Source: Orobanche coerulescens (Eukaryota > Streptophyta > Magnoliopsida > Lamiales > Orobanchaceae). Taken from it: a DNA stretch of 64,000 nucleotides. Made by a program: the position numbers and the translations under genes. Shown in pieces: positions 45,152 to 56,196 of this stretch; the first letter of the stretch is position 1; every line of letters begins with the position of its first letter. The notes under the pieces were generated by a model, which did no database searches, was not told where the DNA came from, and saw only the letters and a program-made list of their open reading frames with translations. Location: positions 8,915,501-8,979,500 of the forward strand of contig CM065819.1 of the NCBI GenBank assembly GCA_033398695.1, written 5' to 3'.

Positions 45152-46549
45152 ATATCAACTGGTAGAGGACGTGGACGCGACCGTGGTCGTGGCCGAGGGC
45201 GTGGCGCAGCCGGTAGAGCGGCCATGTCCCTCAGCTCGGTAGAAGGCTCAGCTACACCTAGCTTGTCAGACTCTATTCAACCTAGCACCGGTAGTCATCA
45301 GGAACCGTCAGCCAGTCTGGGAACTTCTACAGGGAGCCAACCGGATGTGGGTGTTGCCACCATACTGCAGCAAGTGGCGAACCAAATGGCTCTTTTAACC
45401 CAGGCGGTACAGCTTAACCAACCACCTCCATTCTTGACACTTGGCCGAGAAGTGGTTACAAGATGTTATTCGTATGCGCCCTCCCAATTTATTGGTGCAA
45501 ATGATCCGATCGGTGGGAAGATTGGATTAATGAGATGAATAAAGTTTTCATGGCCGTGAATTGTCCAGAGGCACGTAAGGTGCCGATTGCCCAAGACTTC
45601 CTATCAAGGGATGCGGCTAGGCGGTGGCAAGGCTGTTGCACCTCGGGATCGTGAGGTTTCATGGGGACGAGTTTAAGGAATTGATGGAAGCCGAGTTACG
45701 CCCATGGCCATTCGGGAGGCCGAGATTCGAGCCTTTTATGAAGCTAAACCCCGGGATGTCCCACGTATCTCAGGCAATCATTGAATACAACCGTCAACTC
45801 AACCATGTGAAAAATCAAGTGAGGGAAGAGAGATAGAATTCGTCACTTTGACATGCGAATGAAGCCAAAAGTTCGGCACTATATGTCGGGCTTGCGCCAC
45901 ATTGAAGGAGTATCAAGATAGGGCACTAGCCTATGATATGTCCTTCACTACTACCGAAACGACAAGTGAGAGTAAGAAGCAAAAGACCACTGGAAAGTTT
46001 TCTAGCGGTAGAGGTGGCAACCAGCGGGGATCGCAGTCGGCAAGCTATACAACCAAAGGGTCTTCCCGTGCATCGGGAGGTAAACGGAATTTCAGAGCTG
46101 GTGCTAATGCGTCCAACCGGGTTGTGACATGTTTTAATTGTGGCCAGCAGGGCCATATTAATCGTGATTGTGGTCTACCCCCATTGAAGTGTTTTAATTG
46201 CGGCCAGGAAGGCCACAGATCCATGTACTGTACGGAAGAAGAAACCCCACTTGGAACTCAGGCAACAGCCCCTACGCCTGGAGAACCGAGTGTTAATCAG
46301 AAGTCATCTACGGGACAACCATCCCATAGTTACGTTCAAGGCAGAGGCCGTGGTCAGTCTGTTAGAGGGGGAGCTCCCAGTGCTGGTTCGGTGCAACCTC
46401 GTGTCTATGAGATGAGGAAAGCTGGAGATCCAGAGGCTACCGTGGCGACAGGTATCATTTCTCTTTTGTCTCATCCAGTTAGAGTGCTTTTGATTAAGTG
46501 CTTCTCATTCGTTCATCTCTTTGGATTGTGTGCGTCGATTGAATATTGA
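45152..46549 (+). pseudogene. gag: G5 gag pseudogene with two zinc knuckles
   Basis: The Gly/Arg-rich start (TGRGRGRDRGRGRGRG) is in frame from 45152 but the codon aligned with the G3 start is ATA rather than ATG; the next ATG is 45224. The frame is lost after SQFIGANDPIG near 45510, continues in other frames through NKVFMAVNCPEARKVPIAQ (45540 region), and returns at 45902. Two intact CCHC knuckles follow: CFNCGQQGHINRDC and CFNCGQEGHRSMYC. The last frame runs on past YEMRKAGDPEATVATG to a chance stop at 46549, having missed the protease frame. Gag forms the particle and binds RNA. At least two frameshifts and the lost start make it inactive. Confidence 0.88.
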
Positions 46550-48155
46550 GGGCTTGTCTCCTTGTGAGTCCTTTGTGGTTAAGTTGCCCAGTGGTGATAG
46601 AATCGTGGGAGACAAGGAAGTTAGAGATTGTCCGGTGTTAATCGCTGAGAGAGTGTGGTTTTCGAATTTGATAGTCGTAGACATCGTTGATGAAGATCTA
46701 ATCCTCGGTGACGATTGGCTCGATAGACACGGTGCGGTAATGAATTATCGCACGAAGATCATATCAATGTTATCCAAAGACGGTACCGAACACCATTTTG
46801 CGGGGTACAAGAGGGGATGTCAGAAATTTTTTATTAGTGCCTTGAAGGTGACAAAACTTATTAGAAAAGGCTGTGTTGGGTATTGGTGTTATGCCATGAA
46901 AGTCGAAGATGGGAAAGTTGAACTTCCCTCGATTCCTATTGTAAGTGATTTTCCGGATATTTTTCCAGACGAATTACCGGGACTACCACCGGGGCGGGAA
47001 GTTGAATTTACAATTGATTTGGAGTCGGGAGCAACCCCGATTTCTAAGGCACCGTATCGTATGGCACCTTCAGAAATTCAAGAGTTGAAGAAACAACTGG
47101 GAGAGTTGTTGGATAAAGGGTATATTAGACCCAGTGCCTCGCCATGGGGTGCACCGGTCTTGTTCGTGAGGAAGAAAGATGGTTCACTACGTTTGTGTAT
47201 TGATTATCGGGAACTGAACAAAGTGACCATTAAGAATAAATACCCTTTGCCGCGTATCGATGATTTGTTTGATCAATTGCAGGGAGCCGCGGTGTTCTCG
47301 AAAATTGATTTGAGGTCCGGTTACTATCAACTTCGCATTAAGGAATCCGACGTTCCTAAAACTGCTTTCCGTACGAGGTTTGGACACTATGAGTTTGTGG
47401 TTATGCCTTTTGGGTTAACCAACGCACCGGCGATATTTATGCAATTGATGAATAAAATATTTATTGAGCATCTTGATAACTGTGTAGTCGTTTTTATCGA
47501 CGATATTTTGGTCTACTCTCGAGATGAAGAGGAACACGCTCGGCATTTGCGATTGGTATTGGAGATTTTGAGGACTCAGCACCTCTATGCAAAGTTTTCT
47601 AAGTGTGAATTCTGGCTGAAGGAAGTCATGTTTCTCGGACATGTGATTTCAGCGGAAGGGGTTCGGGTAGATCCCCAGAAAATTGAGGCAGTGTTAGATT
47701 GGGCTCCACCCAGGAATGTGAAGGAGGTTCGTAGCTTTTTGGGTCTGACCGGATACTACCGGAGGTTCGTCGAGGGGTTCTCCAAACTTGCTCGACCACT
47801 TACTCAATTACTCCAGAAGTCCGAAAGGTTCGAATGGAATGAGGAAAGACAATGGAGTTTCAAAGAGCTGAAAAGGCGTCTGACTACCGCGCCGGTTTTA
47901 GCCCTACCCCAGGGAGTCGGTGGGTATTCAGTTTATTGTGACGCATCAGGACAAGGACTTGGGTGCGTACTCTTGCAGCATGATAAGACGATTGCCTATG
48001 CTTCACGGCAACTTAAACCGTATGAGCTGAATTATCCTACCCATGATTTGGAATTAGCTGCTGTAGTGTTTGCCTTTGAAGATCAAGCGTCACTATTTAT
48101 GCGGTTCTTCATGTCGAATTTATACCGACCACAAGAGCCTAAAGTATATTTTTAG
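46480..48155 (+). pseudogene. pol: G5 pol, protease remnant, RT and first half of RNase H
   Basis: Around 46480-46530 the protease active site is crossed by a frameshift: the gag frame reads VRVLLIKC and the downstream frame resumes at [11 protein letters not shown], so no Asp-Ser/Thr-Gly triad can be read. The remaining protease-like part includes DLILGDDWL. The 544-codon frame from 46521 then holds [55 protein letters not shown], and the catalytic [11 protein letters not shown] at about residues 324-334. RNase H follows ([13 protein letters not shown]) and breaks at about 48080 by a one-base insertion. Typical Tekay/Del RT sequence. Confidence 0.9.
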
Positions 48156-49599
48156 CCAGAAAGAGCTGAATATGAGACAACGACGTTGGTTAGAGCTGAT
48201 AAAGGATTATGATCTGGAAATCCTTTACCATCCAGGAAAGGCTAACGTTGTAGCTGACGCGTTGAGCCGGAAGTCGATATCTCTTCATATGCTTGAGGCC
48301 CTTACGCCTCAAGTTAAGATCAGACGAGAGTTAATTGAGCAGGGAGTCGAAGTACGGATCCAATGGGTTCAGGGTCAGATGTGTACTCTTGAGGCTATTC
48401 CGTCCTTGATCGACGACGTCGGGGAAAAACAGGAGAATGACCCAATGCTTGTCCAACTGAAGGCGGACGTGGAGATAGGGAAAGCCCCTGGTTTTATGAT
48501 CCACGAGGATGGCATTTTGAAATTTCAAGGTAGGATTTGTGTTCCGAATGACTCAGAGCTGAGACAGAGAATACTCCGAGAAGCCCATGCTACACCTTAC
48601 TCGATCCATCCTGGGACGAGTAAAATGTACAAGGATCTTAAAAGGAGTTTTTGGTGGAATAATATGAAGAGAGATGTCACCGAGTTTGTGTCAAGGTGTT
48701 TGACATTTCAACAAGTCAAAATTGAGCATCAACGGCCGGCCGGGCTATTGAAACCTCTCCCTATTCCCGAATGGAAATGGGAGGATATTACCATGGATTT
48801 CATCACCGGGATGCCGAGGACTAAGTCGGGGATGAATATGATTTGGGTTGTTGTTGACCGGTTAACTAAGTCGGCACATTTTCTTGGCATTAAGGACACG
48901 TGGGGACCAGAGCGATTGTCCCGGATCTTTATATCGGAGATTGTGAGATTACACGGTACGCCAAAGTCTATTGTTTCCGATCGTGACGGCTGTTTCGTGT
49001 CGCATTTTTGGAAGGCGGTCCATCAAGCCTTGGGCACCGAATTGAGGTTGAGTACTTCCTTCCATCCACAGTCTGACGGTCAGACTGAGCGGACGATCCA
49101 GACATTAGAAGATATGCTGAGGGCGTGTGCCCTGGATTGGAGTACCGATTGGGAAATACACCTACCTTTGATCGAGTTCACTTACAATAATAGCTGGCAC
49201 GCATCGATCAAGATGGCACCTTTTGAGGCATTGTATGGTAGGCGGTGTAGATCCCCACTTTGTTGGGATGAAGCTTCAGATTTTGTCGGGACGGAACCCG
49301 ATATGTTGATGGAAACCAAAGAAAAGATTTCCATCATCCGAGACCGACTGTTAACCGCTCAGAGTCGACAAAAATCCTACGCTGACAATCGTCGTCGGCC
49401 CTTGGAATTTGATGTGGGTGATCATGTCCTACTCAAAGTATCGCCGATTAGAGGAGTCTTCAGGTTCGGAAAAAGGGGCAAACTTAGTCCGAGATATATT
49501 GGACCTTTTGAGATTCTCGGCAATTGGGAAGCGCCTATCGATTGGCTTTACCTCCAGCCCTTAGCCATGTTCACAGTGTGTTCCATGTTTCCCAACTGA
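48070..49599 (+). pseudogene. pol: G5 pol, second half of RNase H and integrase
   Basis: In the new frame RNase H continues with [11 protein letters not shown] and [11 protein letters not shown]. The integrase zinc domain has [10 protein letters not shown] and then [14 protein letters not shown]: the last Cys of the HHCC set is Phe (residue about 213 of this frame), unlike CLTC in G2. The catalytic triad is present: Asp in TMDFITG (about 243), Asp in VSDRDG (about 304), Glu in QTERTIQ (about 340), giving the DD35E spacing. [15 protein letters not shown] and [13 protein letters not shown] follow. A frameshift after FEIL at about 49520 sends this frame to a stop at 49599. Confidence 0.9.
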
Positions 49600-49832
49600 G
49601 GAGGTACGTCCCTGACACGAGTCATATCATTGATTACGGGGACATCGAGATCGCAGAGGATGTCACATTTGAAGAGAAGCCAGTGAAAGTACTAGAGCAT
49701 CGAGTAAAACAACTCCGGCACAAAACCATACCGTTGGTGAAAGTTCAGTGGTCACGACACGGAGTTGAGGAAGCGACGTGGGAAACCGAAGAGAGCATGC
49801 GCACTAGATACCCAAAGTTATTCATTTCTTAA
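49524..49832 (+). pseudogene. pol: G5 integrase C-terminal chromodomain in a shifted frame
   Basis: The frame holds [57 protein letters not shown] and ends at TAA 49830-49832. This is the chromodomain-bearing tail of chromovirus integrase, thought to guide insertion into heterochromatin. It is separated from the integrase core by a frameshift. Its stop is followed directly by the PPT hairpin. Confidence 0.88.
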
Positions 49833-49867
49833 GTTTCGGGACGAAACTTCATTTTAGAGGGGGAGGA
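49831..49867 (+). other. G5 hairpin and polypurine tract
   Basis: AAGTTTCG-GGA-CGAAACTT (49831-49849) then TTTTAGAGGGGGAGGA to 49867, next to the LTR start. Confidence 0.88.
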
Positions 49868-51763
49868 TGTAATACCCGTACTTTTTGTAAATCTTCTACT
49901 CTTGTGCTTTGTAATTTTTACGCTCGTATAAGTGTTTGGTAAGCTTATATTGATCTTGGAACTCTTGTCAATTGGATTTACCCCTTTTCTTGTTCGGATC
50001 GTCGCTGTTTTCGGATCCTTGATGCGATTATAATACCTTCGTGTAATGGGTAGCGCATGCTACGCACACCTTGTAGCGCACGCTAATTTAGTGAGGGTAG
50101 CGCACGCTATCCATTATACTTAGCGCACGCTACTAATGTATTGGAGGCGGACAGTCCAGTAGCTACTGGACTGGAAAAGGGAATTCCTAGCGTATGCTAG
50201 GTGTGACTGGTAGCGTACGCTAGATTTTGGTGGTAGCGCACGCTACGTTACTAGAGTAACGTGCGCTAAAGAGAGCAGTAGGGGGACGGAGTTACGGGTG
50301 GGCGCGACTACCAGGTAGCGCACGCTATTAGAAATAATTAGTGCACGCTAATTGAAGTCACTAGCGCACGCTATGGGGAGGTGTTAGCGTACGCTAACGA
50401 AGCTGGCAGAGGCTACTGGATTGCCTGGTGAGTCCGATAGCGCGCGCTATTTTCCATGGCTAGCACACGCTAGTCCCTATTTAGTATAAATAGGACATTT
50501 CCGTTCCCAAATCGTCATTTCTTCCTACCTTCACCTCCTTGGGCGATTATAGGCGATTCCGGGCGATTTGTGAGGAGTTCTTCGAGCTGCAATTATCTAG
50601 CAACATCTTTGAGTTTCTAGTTCGGAATTATCAACGTTTAATCCTCTCCGCCGCTCCAAATCAAGGTAAAATTCTCACAACCCTAGATTTTCGGGATTTG
50701 GGGATTTTCCATCCGATTTCTTCGATCCAGCTTGTTGTTATGTTAGAATATATCGATTACGAGTTATCTACCTTGGATACATGTTTTCCTATGGACTTAA
50801 TGGTGTATTTCTGGAGTTCTTGAGTGTTTGGGATATTTGACTTGCGATTCACTATCCAAGAGAATTATTCCCAGAACACATGTATCGGGGTAGTAAATTC
50901 GGGTGATTCCAACTTATTTTCATGCCGATGGGGTTTTGATAATTGAATTACGAACTTGTCTAGGTTCGGAGTTGTTGAATCCTTCGATCTTGGTACCTTG
51001 TCGTTTGTACCCTCTCCTCTCGTTTCCAGGCAAGTGATTCTTGTGAAAGTTATGTTCTTAAATGTAAAAAGTAATGCATGTGATTGTGAGAGTTGCTTTC
51101 GTTCACTCCGAGAGGACCCGACGGGGTCGAGGAGGGTTCCGCTTATGTCGGTTCCGTGAACATTTGGGTTAGCCAATCCGAGATGATCCGACGGGGTCGA
51201 GGAGGGATTCGCGCATTGTCGAGTCCACGGTTAATCAAGAGATATCATCATTTCCAAATATGTTTGGATAATTGTATTTTCCGGAAAATCATTATCATGG
51301 CTTTGAATTGGTGCATATGCTTTTATGTATAAGACTTGACATTTCACTTGTAATACTTGCCCTAACCCCTCTCGTTTGGGGAAAATTACTTTGGTGTTTT
51401 TCAGGTCCTAACGAACCTTACGAGCGAGCGCCAGGATGATACGATGAGGATGGCGACGCGTGATACTGTGGCTAGTTGCGTTCTACTTTTTTTGGTCGTT
51501 GTTCTCTTCGGTCCATTTTATCCTTGTAATAATAAGTGGTACTCGAGTACTTTAGGAAAGTCCTTTTCCATTGTCGTACAACTTCTTGTATTTCTTCATG
51601 GTATTGTTTGTCCGTGGTCAAACTTCCTTGGTTGTATCGAGTTTATTGATTCCCAAGTGGAGTATATTAAATTTAATATGTTGTGAGTGAGATAAGCCTA
51701 GTGAATCCCAGGTCGGGATTTACGGCGCTGTGATATTCTCCGAATATCTCGGGGGGTGTTACA
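49868..51763 (+). repeat. G5 3' LTR
   Basis: 1896 nt; same layout as the 5' LTR: palindromes 50051-50472, TATAAATA 50485, U5 hairpin 51701-51723, end GGTGTTACA at 51763 followed by CCCCC. It keeps a segment (50169-50210) that the 5' LTR lacks. Confidence 0.95.
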
Positions 51764-51768
51764 CCCCC

Positions 51769-52259
51769 GTCTCCGCGTACACCGTCGAGGTTCGTCATCT
51801 CCATGGTGGGCCGAGGTGGAAGCAGAGCTAAAACAAGCCGCGGGCGTGGAGTTGATTCATCCGACGTTGCCCCGCGCAAGGACTCCTCTAGACCGAGACC
51901 GCACGCCTTTCGTTTAAATACGAGGCGAGGCGCAGCCTAACAGGGGACCCTCATAATAAAGTGAGCCACGAGACACTCAATGTCTTCGCGCACCAAGACA
52001 CGGTCATAGAGTCGGTCCATCGAATTCCGCGACTGTGCATGATTCCCCAAACAAGCGAAACCATCAAGTTTCCGAGGGGGATCGGCCAATGTTGTTTTTT
52101 GCAGGTACAGGACCGAAAGATAGCTAGCCAATAGACCATGATAGCCCAAGTCCGAATCCTAAGTCATCTCAGCAAGATCGCCCGTCCTCATCTTACACGA
52201 TCGCCAGCAAGAACCACCTCGCCCCATGTCTTCAACATAGGAGCAAGCTGGGGGGCAAT
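51769..52259 (+). other. T internal 3' part with polypurine tract
   Basis: Continuation of T after G5, no coding domain. AAGCTGGGGGGCAAT at 52245-52259 is the polypurine tract next to the 3' LTR. The CGTTTAAATACGAGGC word near 51911 repeats the one near 42968. Confidence 0.75.
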
Positions 52260-53408
52260 TGTTGTGTCAAGAATTACACTCTCCGACCGGCGATCGCCTC
52301 GGAGATCGGGCGACCTAGCCACCGCCGAGCAGCGGCGAGCTGACCGGCGACTGTGCGGCCGAGCCTTTACCCAGCGGACAAGCTAAATCGGCCAACCGAA
52401 GGTCCCAGGACGAATCCCGGTGCCGAGCGATCGATATCAATACGATCGTCTCTCGGTACTCGGCGACCGACTCCTAGCGACCGACTGGAGACGATCCTCT
52501 CTCGGCACCTGCCGACCGACCCTTGGTGACCGACCAATGCCGACCCTCAGCAACTTGCCGATGGCGACCTCTGATGACCGGCTAGAGACGACCGCCTCAT
52601 GTCGATCAGGGCCGATGGCCATCCAGTCGGCAAAGGCCGAGCCTCAAGACTGGCACCACGTGCAAGAGCCGAGACAAGATCCGCGAATCTCGGATCATTG
52701 ACCACAGCCTGTCAGCATCCGTCCACCAGCCGACAGGCTCGCCGAAAGTTGTCAGTAGGGCCGCATGTGACTGACTCCGGACGCGTGCTGGCTCTTCACT
52801 GGACCGCCCAGCTGGCAGCCGGCTATAGCTTTGGACTTTAGGCAGACTGCCAGCATCTACCTTGGACTTTAGCCCGACAGCCCGGTAGATCGCCCCATTA
52901 TAATATTGGCCGACAGACGATCGCCCCATTATTATAATGGCCGGAAGGCGATCGCCCGCCAGAAGACAAGACCCGGCTGCCCCTATATATACAAGGCACC
53001 CTGCACTCGGCCAACTCTCGGCATTATCGCGATTTCAGTATACATTACAGAATTAACACCCAGCACTTGGCTATCTCCAACTCTTGGCAACAGCTATCAT
53101 TCGGTCCTTCTTCTCCTGGCCTCTCTCATCCAGCAGACGATCGGCAGGGACGAAGAACACCGAGCTTCGCTCAAGAGCCGGATTTACAGAGTCTTTTTAC
53201 ACTCATTGTATTTAGATTTCTCTCATTAATACTTGTATCCACGAATATTTGTATTAATATCATCTCGCGAGAGCATTCAAGCCTGGGCCTAACAAACCCG
53301 GCAAATCTTGCATTATTTATCTTCTCTCGGAAGTGCTCCCGCAAATTGTTGTTTGTTGTCCGTCTTCCAGCAGTATTAATCTTCGGATAAATATTTTGGG
53401 CAACAACA
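52260..53408 (+). repeat. T 3' LTR (uninterrupted)
   Basis: 1149 nt, TGTTGTGTCAA to GGGCAACAACA, then CAGGG (53409-53413). This copy shows the sequence across the G3 insertion point: CCAGCCGACAGGC near 52727-52739 is continuous here. Confidence 0.93.
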
Positions 53409-53413
53409 CAGGG

Positions 53414-53688
53414 CTAATAAACAAACTGGTGACCGCTCAGTCTCAGATGAATACTCCACAGATGAACGAACCTTCCCTTGTGATTTCTTCTGGACCTCGG
53501 AGGTCTAAGAATAAGAAGAAAAAGACCAAGAAGTAGACTGGACCACAAGTTAAGGACCTTAAGGGAAAGGGCAAGGCCCCGATGGTTCCAAAAGGCAAGA
53601 AGAAGAAGGACGCTTGTCTCAAGTGCGGTGAGCTGGGCCACTAGGCAATAGATTGTCCAATTCTTCATGGCGCTTCAGGTACAGAACT
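53414..53688 (+). pseudogene. Copia A gag, 3' part with zinc knuckle
   Basis: The frame broken at 32109 resumes with LINKLVTAQSQ, then a Lys-rich segment (RSKNKKKKTKK) ended by TAG at about 53535. Downstream the zinc knuckle reads CLKCGELGH-stop-AIDC (53614-53655): a stop falls inside the CCHC motif. Confidence 0.85.
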
Positions 53689-54009
53689 TTTAGTTTTGGA
53701 AACAAATTGTTCTGCTACTGTATTTTCTACTTCTAGGATACTGGATTCTGGTGCTAGTTCTTATATTTGTACCGTGAATCAGGATCTGGAACAAAGTAGG
53801 AAGCTTGGAGTTGGGAAAGTGATGGTCACTGTCGGAAGCAGGCATAGTGTCGAGGCGACCGACATAGGATCACTTCTTTTGGGTTTAGAATCCAGCTTTG
53901 TTTTGACTTTAGAAGATGTACTTGTTTTGCCCGAGGGGCACAAAAACATTGTATCCATTCCGGTCATGGACCGAAAGGGCTTTTCATTTTTCATTGGTGA
54001 TGGTTCCTA
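53689..54009 (+). pseudogene. Copia A protease
   Basis: ILDSGASSYIC (Asp codon at 53743) is the aspartic protease active site of Copia polyproteins. The frame then reads VTVGSRHSVEATDIGSLLL and the LEDVLVLPEGHKNIVSI segment and ends by a stop near 54009 after FFIGDGS; the polyprotein continues in another frame. Confidence 0.85.
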
Positions 54010-54966
54010 AAAAAATTTATTTCAGAAATAAACAAGTGGGCACTGCTACATTGTTAAATGAATTGTATCATCTAAATCTCAGCAACAAAGTAATTGTGAA
54101 TACTATGACTAGAAAACGTGGTAGGGATGAAACCAATGAAGTTTTGAAATGGCATATTAGACTTGGTCATGTTGGTCAGACCAAGGTTTACAAGATGGAA
54201 AAAGATGGACTTATCGGTCCATTGGGATTAGATCCCTTTCCTACTTGTGAATCTTGCTTTAAAGGCAAAATGACTAAGTCCCCCTTCACAGGGAATTTTG
54301 AAAGAGCTGCTGATAAACTGGGATTAATCCAAACCGACGTATGTGGTACTTTGAAAGCAGCATGTGATGGATATCAATATTTCATTACGTTTTACAAATG
54401 ATCATACTAGGTATGGTTATGTATACTTAATAAAACATAAATCCGAGGCCTTTGAGAAATTCCAGGAATTCAAGGCCCTAGTCGAGAAACAAACTGGTAA
54501 TCATATCAAAGCACTTTGGTCGGACTGAGGTGGCGAGTATATGAGTACAGAGTTTGACGAGTTCCTTAAGGAACATGGAATAGTTTCACAACTAACACCT
54601 CCAGGTACTCTTCAGTTAAATGGTGTGTCAGAAAGAAGGAACCAGACCTTGTTGAACATGGTCCGTTCCATGCTGGGCTATTCTGACTTACCGATTTACC
54701 TGTGGGGGTATGCACTCCTGACTGCCACTTACATCTTGAACAGATGTCCTTCCAAATATGTTCTTAAAACTCCACATGAGATGTGGGAGAGCAGGAAACC
54801 AAGTCTTAATCATTTTAGGATTTGGGGATGTCCCGTCTATATCAAGAAGACTAAGGTGGAGAAGTTGGAAGCTAGGTCTGCGAAGGGACATTTCATTGCA
54901 TTCCCATCTAGGACGATGGGATATCTATTCTACATGTCCGAAGATCGAAAGATCATTGTTGCTTAA
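54001..54966 (+). pseudogene. Copia A integrase
   Basis: Frame one (to 54401) has the zinc-binding start WHIRLGHVGQTKVYKMEKDG, CESCFKGKMTKSPF and the first catalytic Asp in IQTDVCG. A one-base insertion near 54390 ends it. Then RYGYVYLIKHKSE and LWSD-stop-GGEY carry the second Asp, with a stop in place of the next residue. The third part (54541-54966) has the Glu in NGVSERRNQTLLN and the tail LPIYLWGYALLTATYILNRCP. Copia order (integrase before RT) is kept, but RT and RNase H are absent. Confidence 0.88.
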
Positions 54967-55309
54967 CAAGCACACTTCCTGGAAGAAGAGATTCATTTAG
55001 GAAGGCGAAACAGGTAGAAATATTTCTTTGGAAGAATACAATGAAACTCCTCAGGAGACACCTGTGTAAGAAAATGGAACTGAACCTTCTGAAACACAAG
55101 TGCAACCACCTCGTTGGTCTAGTACGTGTCTCATTTACCTGAGAGGCATAGTTTTATGCACTTGTAGGAACTGGGTTTCCACGAGGTTCCAGGTGATAAA
55201 CAAGAGACTGACCCGCGACTAAGCAATGGTGGATGTAGACTCCATGAAATGGATTGTAGCAGTCTTCATGTAGTTGAGACCTTCGTTTTGACAAGACGGT
55301 CAAAGAGAA
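54967..55309 (+). pseudogene. Copia A linker after integrase, cut off at the G4 LTR
   Basis: Degenerate coding sequence with several stops continues to 55309 (for example the PRWSSTCL segment near 55110). The RT region expected next is missing: G4 LTR begins at 55310, and Copia A does not resume at 58457. Confidence 0.7.
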
Positions 55310-55909
55310 TGTAATATCCGCAATTTCGGATTTCGGTGATTTTCTTTTTGTTTGGTGAGAGTCCGTTTTGACGACTCGTTTGGGACCGATTCATCATTTT
55401 GAGAATGATTAATTCTGCACTTTTTGTGATACGAGTTCGTTTCGGTGTCGTTTTGTTGAGTTCCGTGCTTTTTAGCGACTTTTCCGCACTTGAGTTCGAT
55501 TCTTGCGAATCTCCTTCGAAACTGCTGTTTCGAGTTTCCCGTAAGTCCGTTTAACTTTGTTAGACGGGTTGTGAACTTCGGTTTGGTTATTCGATCACAT
55601 ATCGTGATTTTCGGCCGTTTTGGGCCATTTTTATAATTTACCCAAAGTTATGGGTATCCGTATCTGCAATTGTTGTCTCGACCCGTTTCTTGGTCGTGTA
55701 TGATTAATTATTGCATTATGTTTTCATTTCGGGTCGTTGATGTTGTCCGCAAACTTTTTGTCGTCTTCGTTCCGTACGTTTTCGGAAATCGAGTCGTCGA
55801 GCCCTGGTGGTCGGGCACTGACCGGACGGTTGCGGGACTGGCCGTACGGTTGCGGGTTCTGGCCGGATGATTGCGGGCACTAGCCGGACGGGTGCGGCAG
55901 GAACCGGCG

Positions 55910-56196
55910 TAGCGCACGCTACGTCCGAAAGGTAGCGTACGCTACGGCCGGGAGGTGGCGCACGCTACGACCGGTTGCCTGCGCGCGCTAGCGGGCCGAG
56001 GCAGTAGGGCAGTGGGGTACTGGACTCGGGTGGATCAGCAGGTAGCGCACGCTACTGCCGGAAACTACGTACGCTACGGCCGGCAGGTAGCGCATGCAAT
56101 GGCGGGAAGGCTGCGCGTGCTACCTGGCCGAGCAGTGTCTCTGGACTGCGGCCTGGGCCGATAGCGTACGCTAGCTCGGCAGCCTAGCGCATGCTA
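55910..56196 (+). promoter_or_regulatory. Array of about 10 TAGCG-NN-CGCTA palindromes upstream of G4 TATA box
   Basis: TAGCGCACGCTA, TAGCGTACGCTA and more diverged forms (GGCGCACGCTA, TAGCGCATGCTA) in a very GC-rich block. TATAAAT starts 12 nt after the last site. Confidence 0.75.

Larger units (their letters stand above)
43040..51763 (+). mobile_element. G5: near-complete Tekay/Del-type Gypsy chromovirus inserted in T
   Basis: 8.72 kb, flanked by CCCCC (43035-43039, 51764-51768). LTRs of 1863 and 1896 nt, canonical PBS, gag, pol and PPT in normal order on the plus strand. The LTRs are nearly identical apart from a gap of about 38 nt in the promoter region. Several frameshifts and a lost start make this copy inactive, but it is the fullest gag-pol in the window and the best model of the autonomous partner of the gene-less families. 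Confidence 0.95.
32110..53408 (+). mobile_element. T: Tat-like Gypsy element with gag only, inserted in Copia A gag
   Basis: The LTRs begin TGTTGTGTCAA and end GGGCAACAACA; CAGGG flanks both sides (32105-32109 and 53409-53413). The internal region has one long gag and about 0.7 kb of non-coding sequence but no pol. It is interrupted by G3 in its 5' LTR and by G5 downstream of gag. The primer site is not the Met type. I place it in the non-chromovirus Tat group from the gag type and primer-site class, with moderate certainty. Confidence 0.9.
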
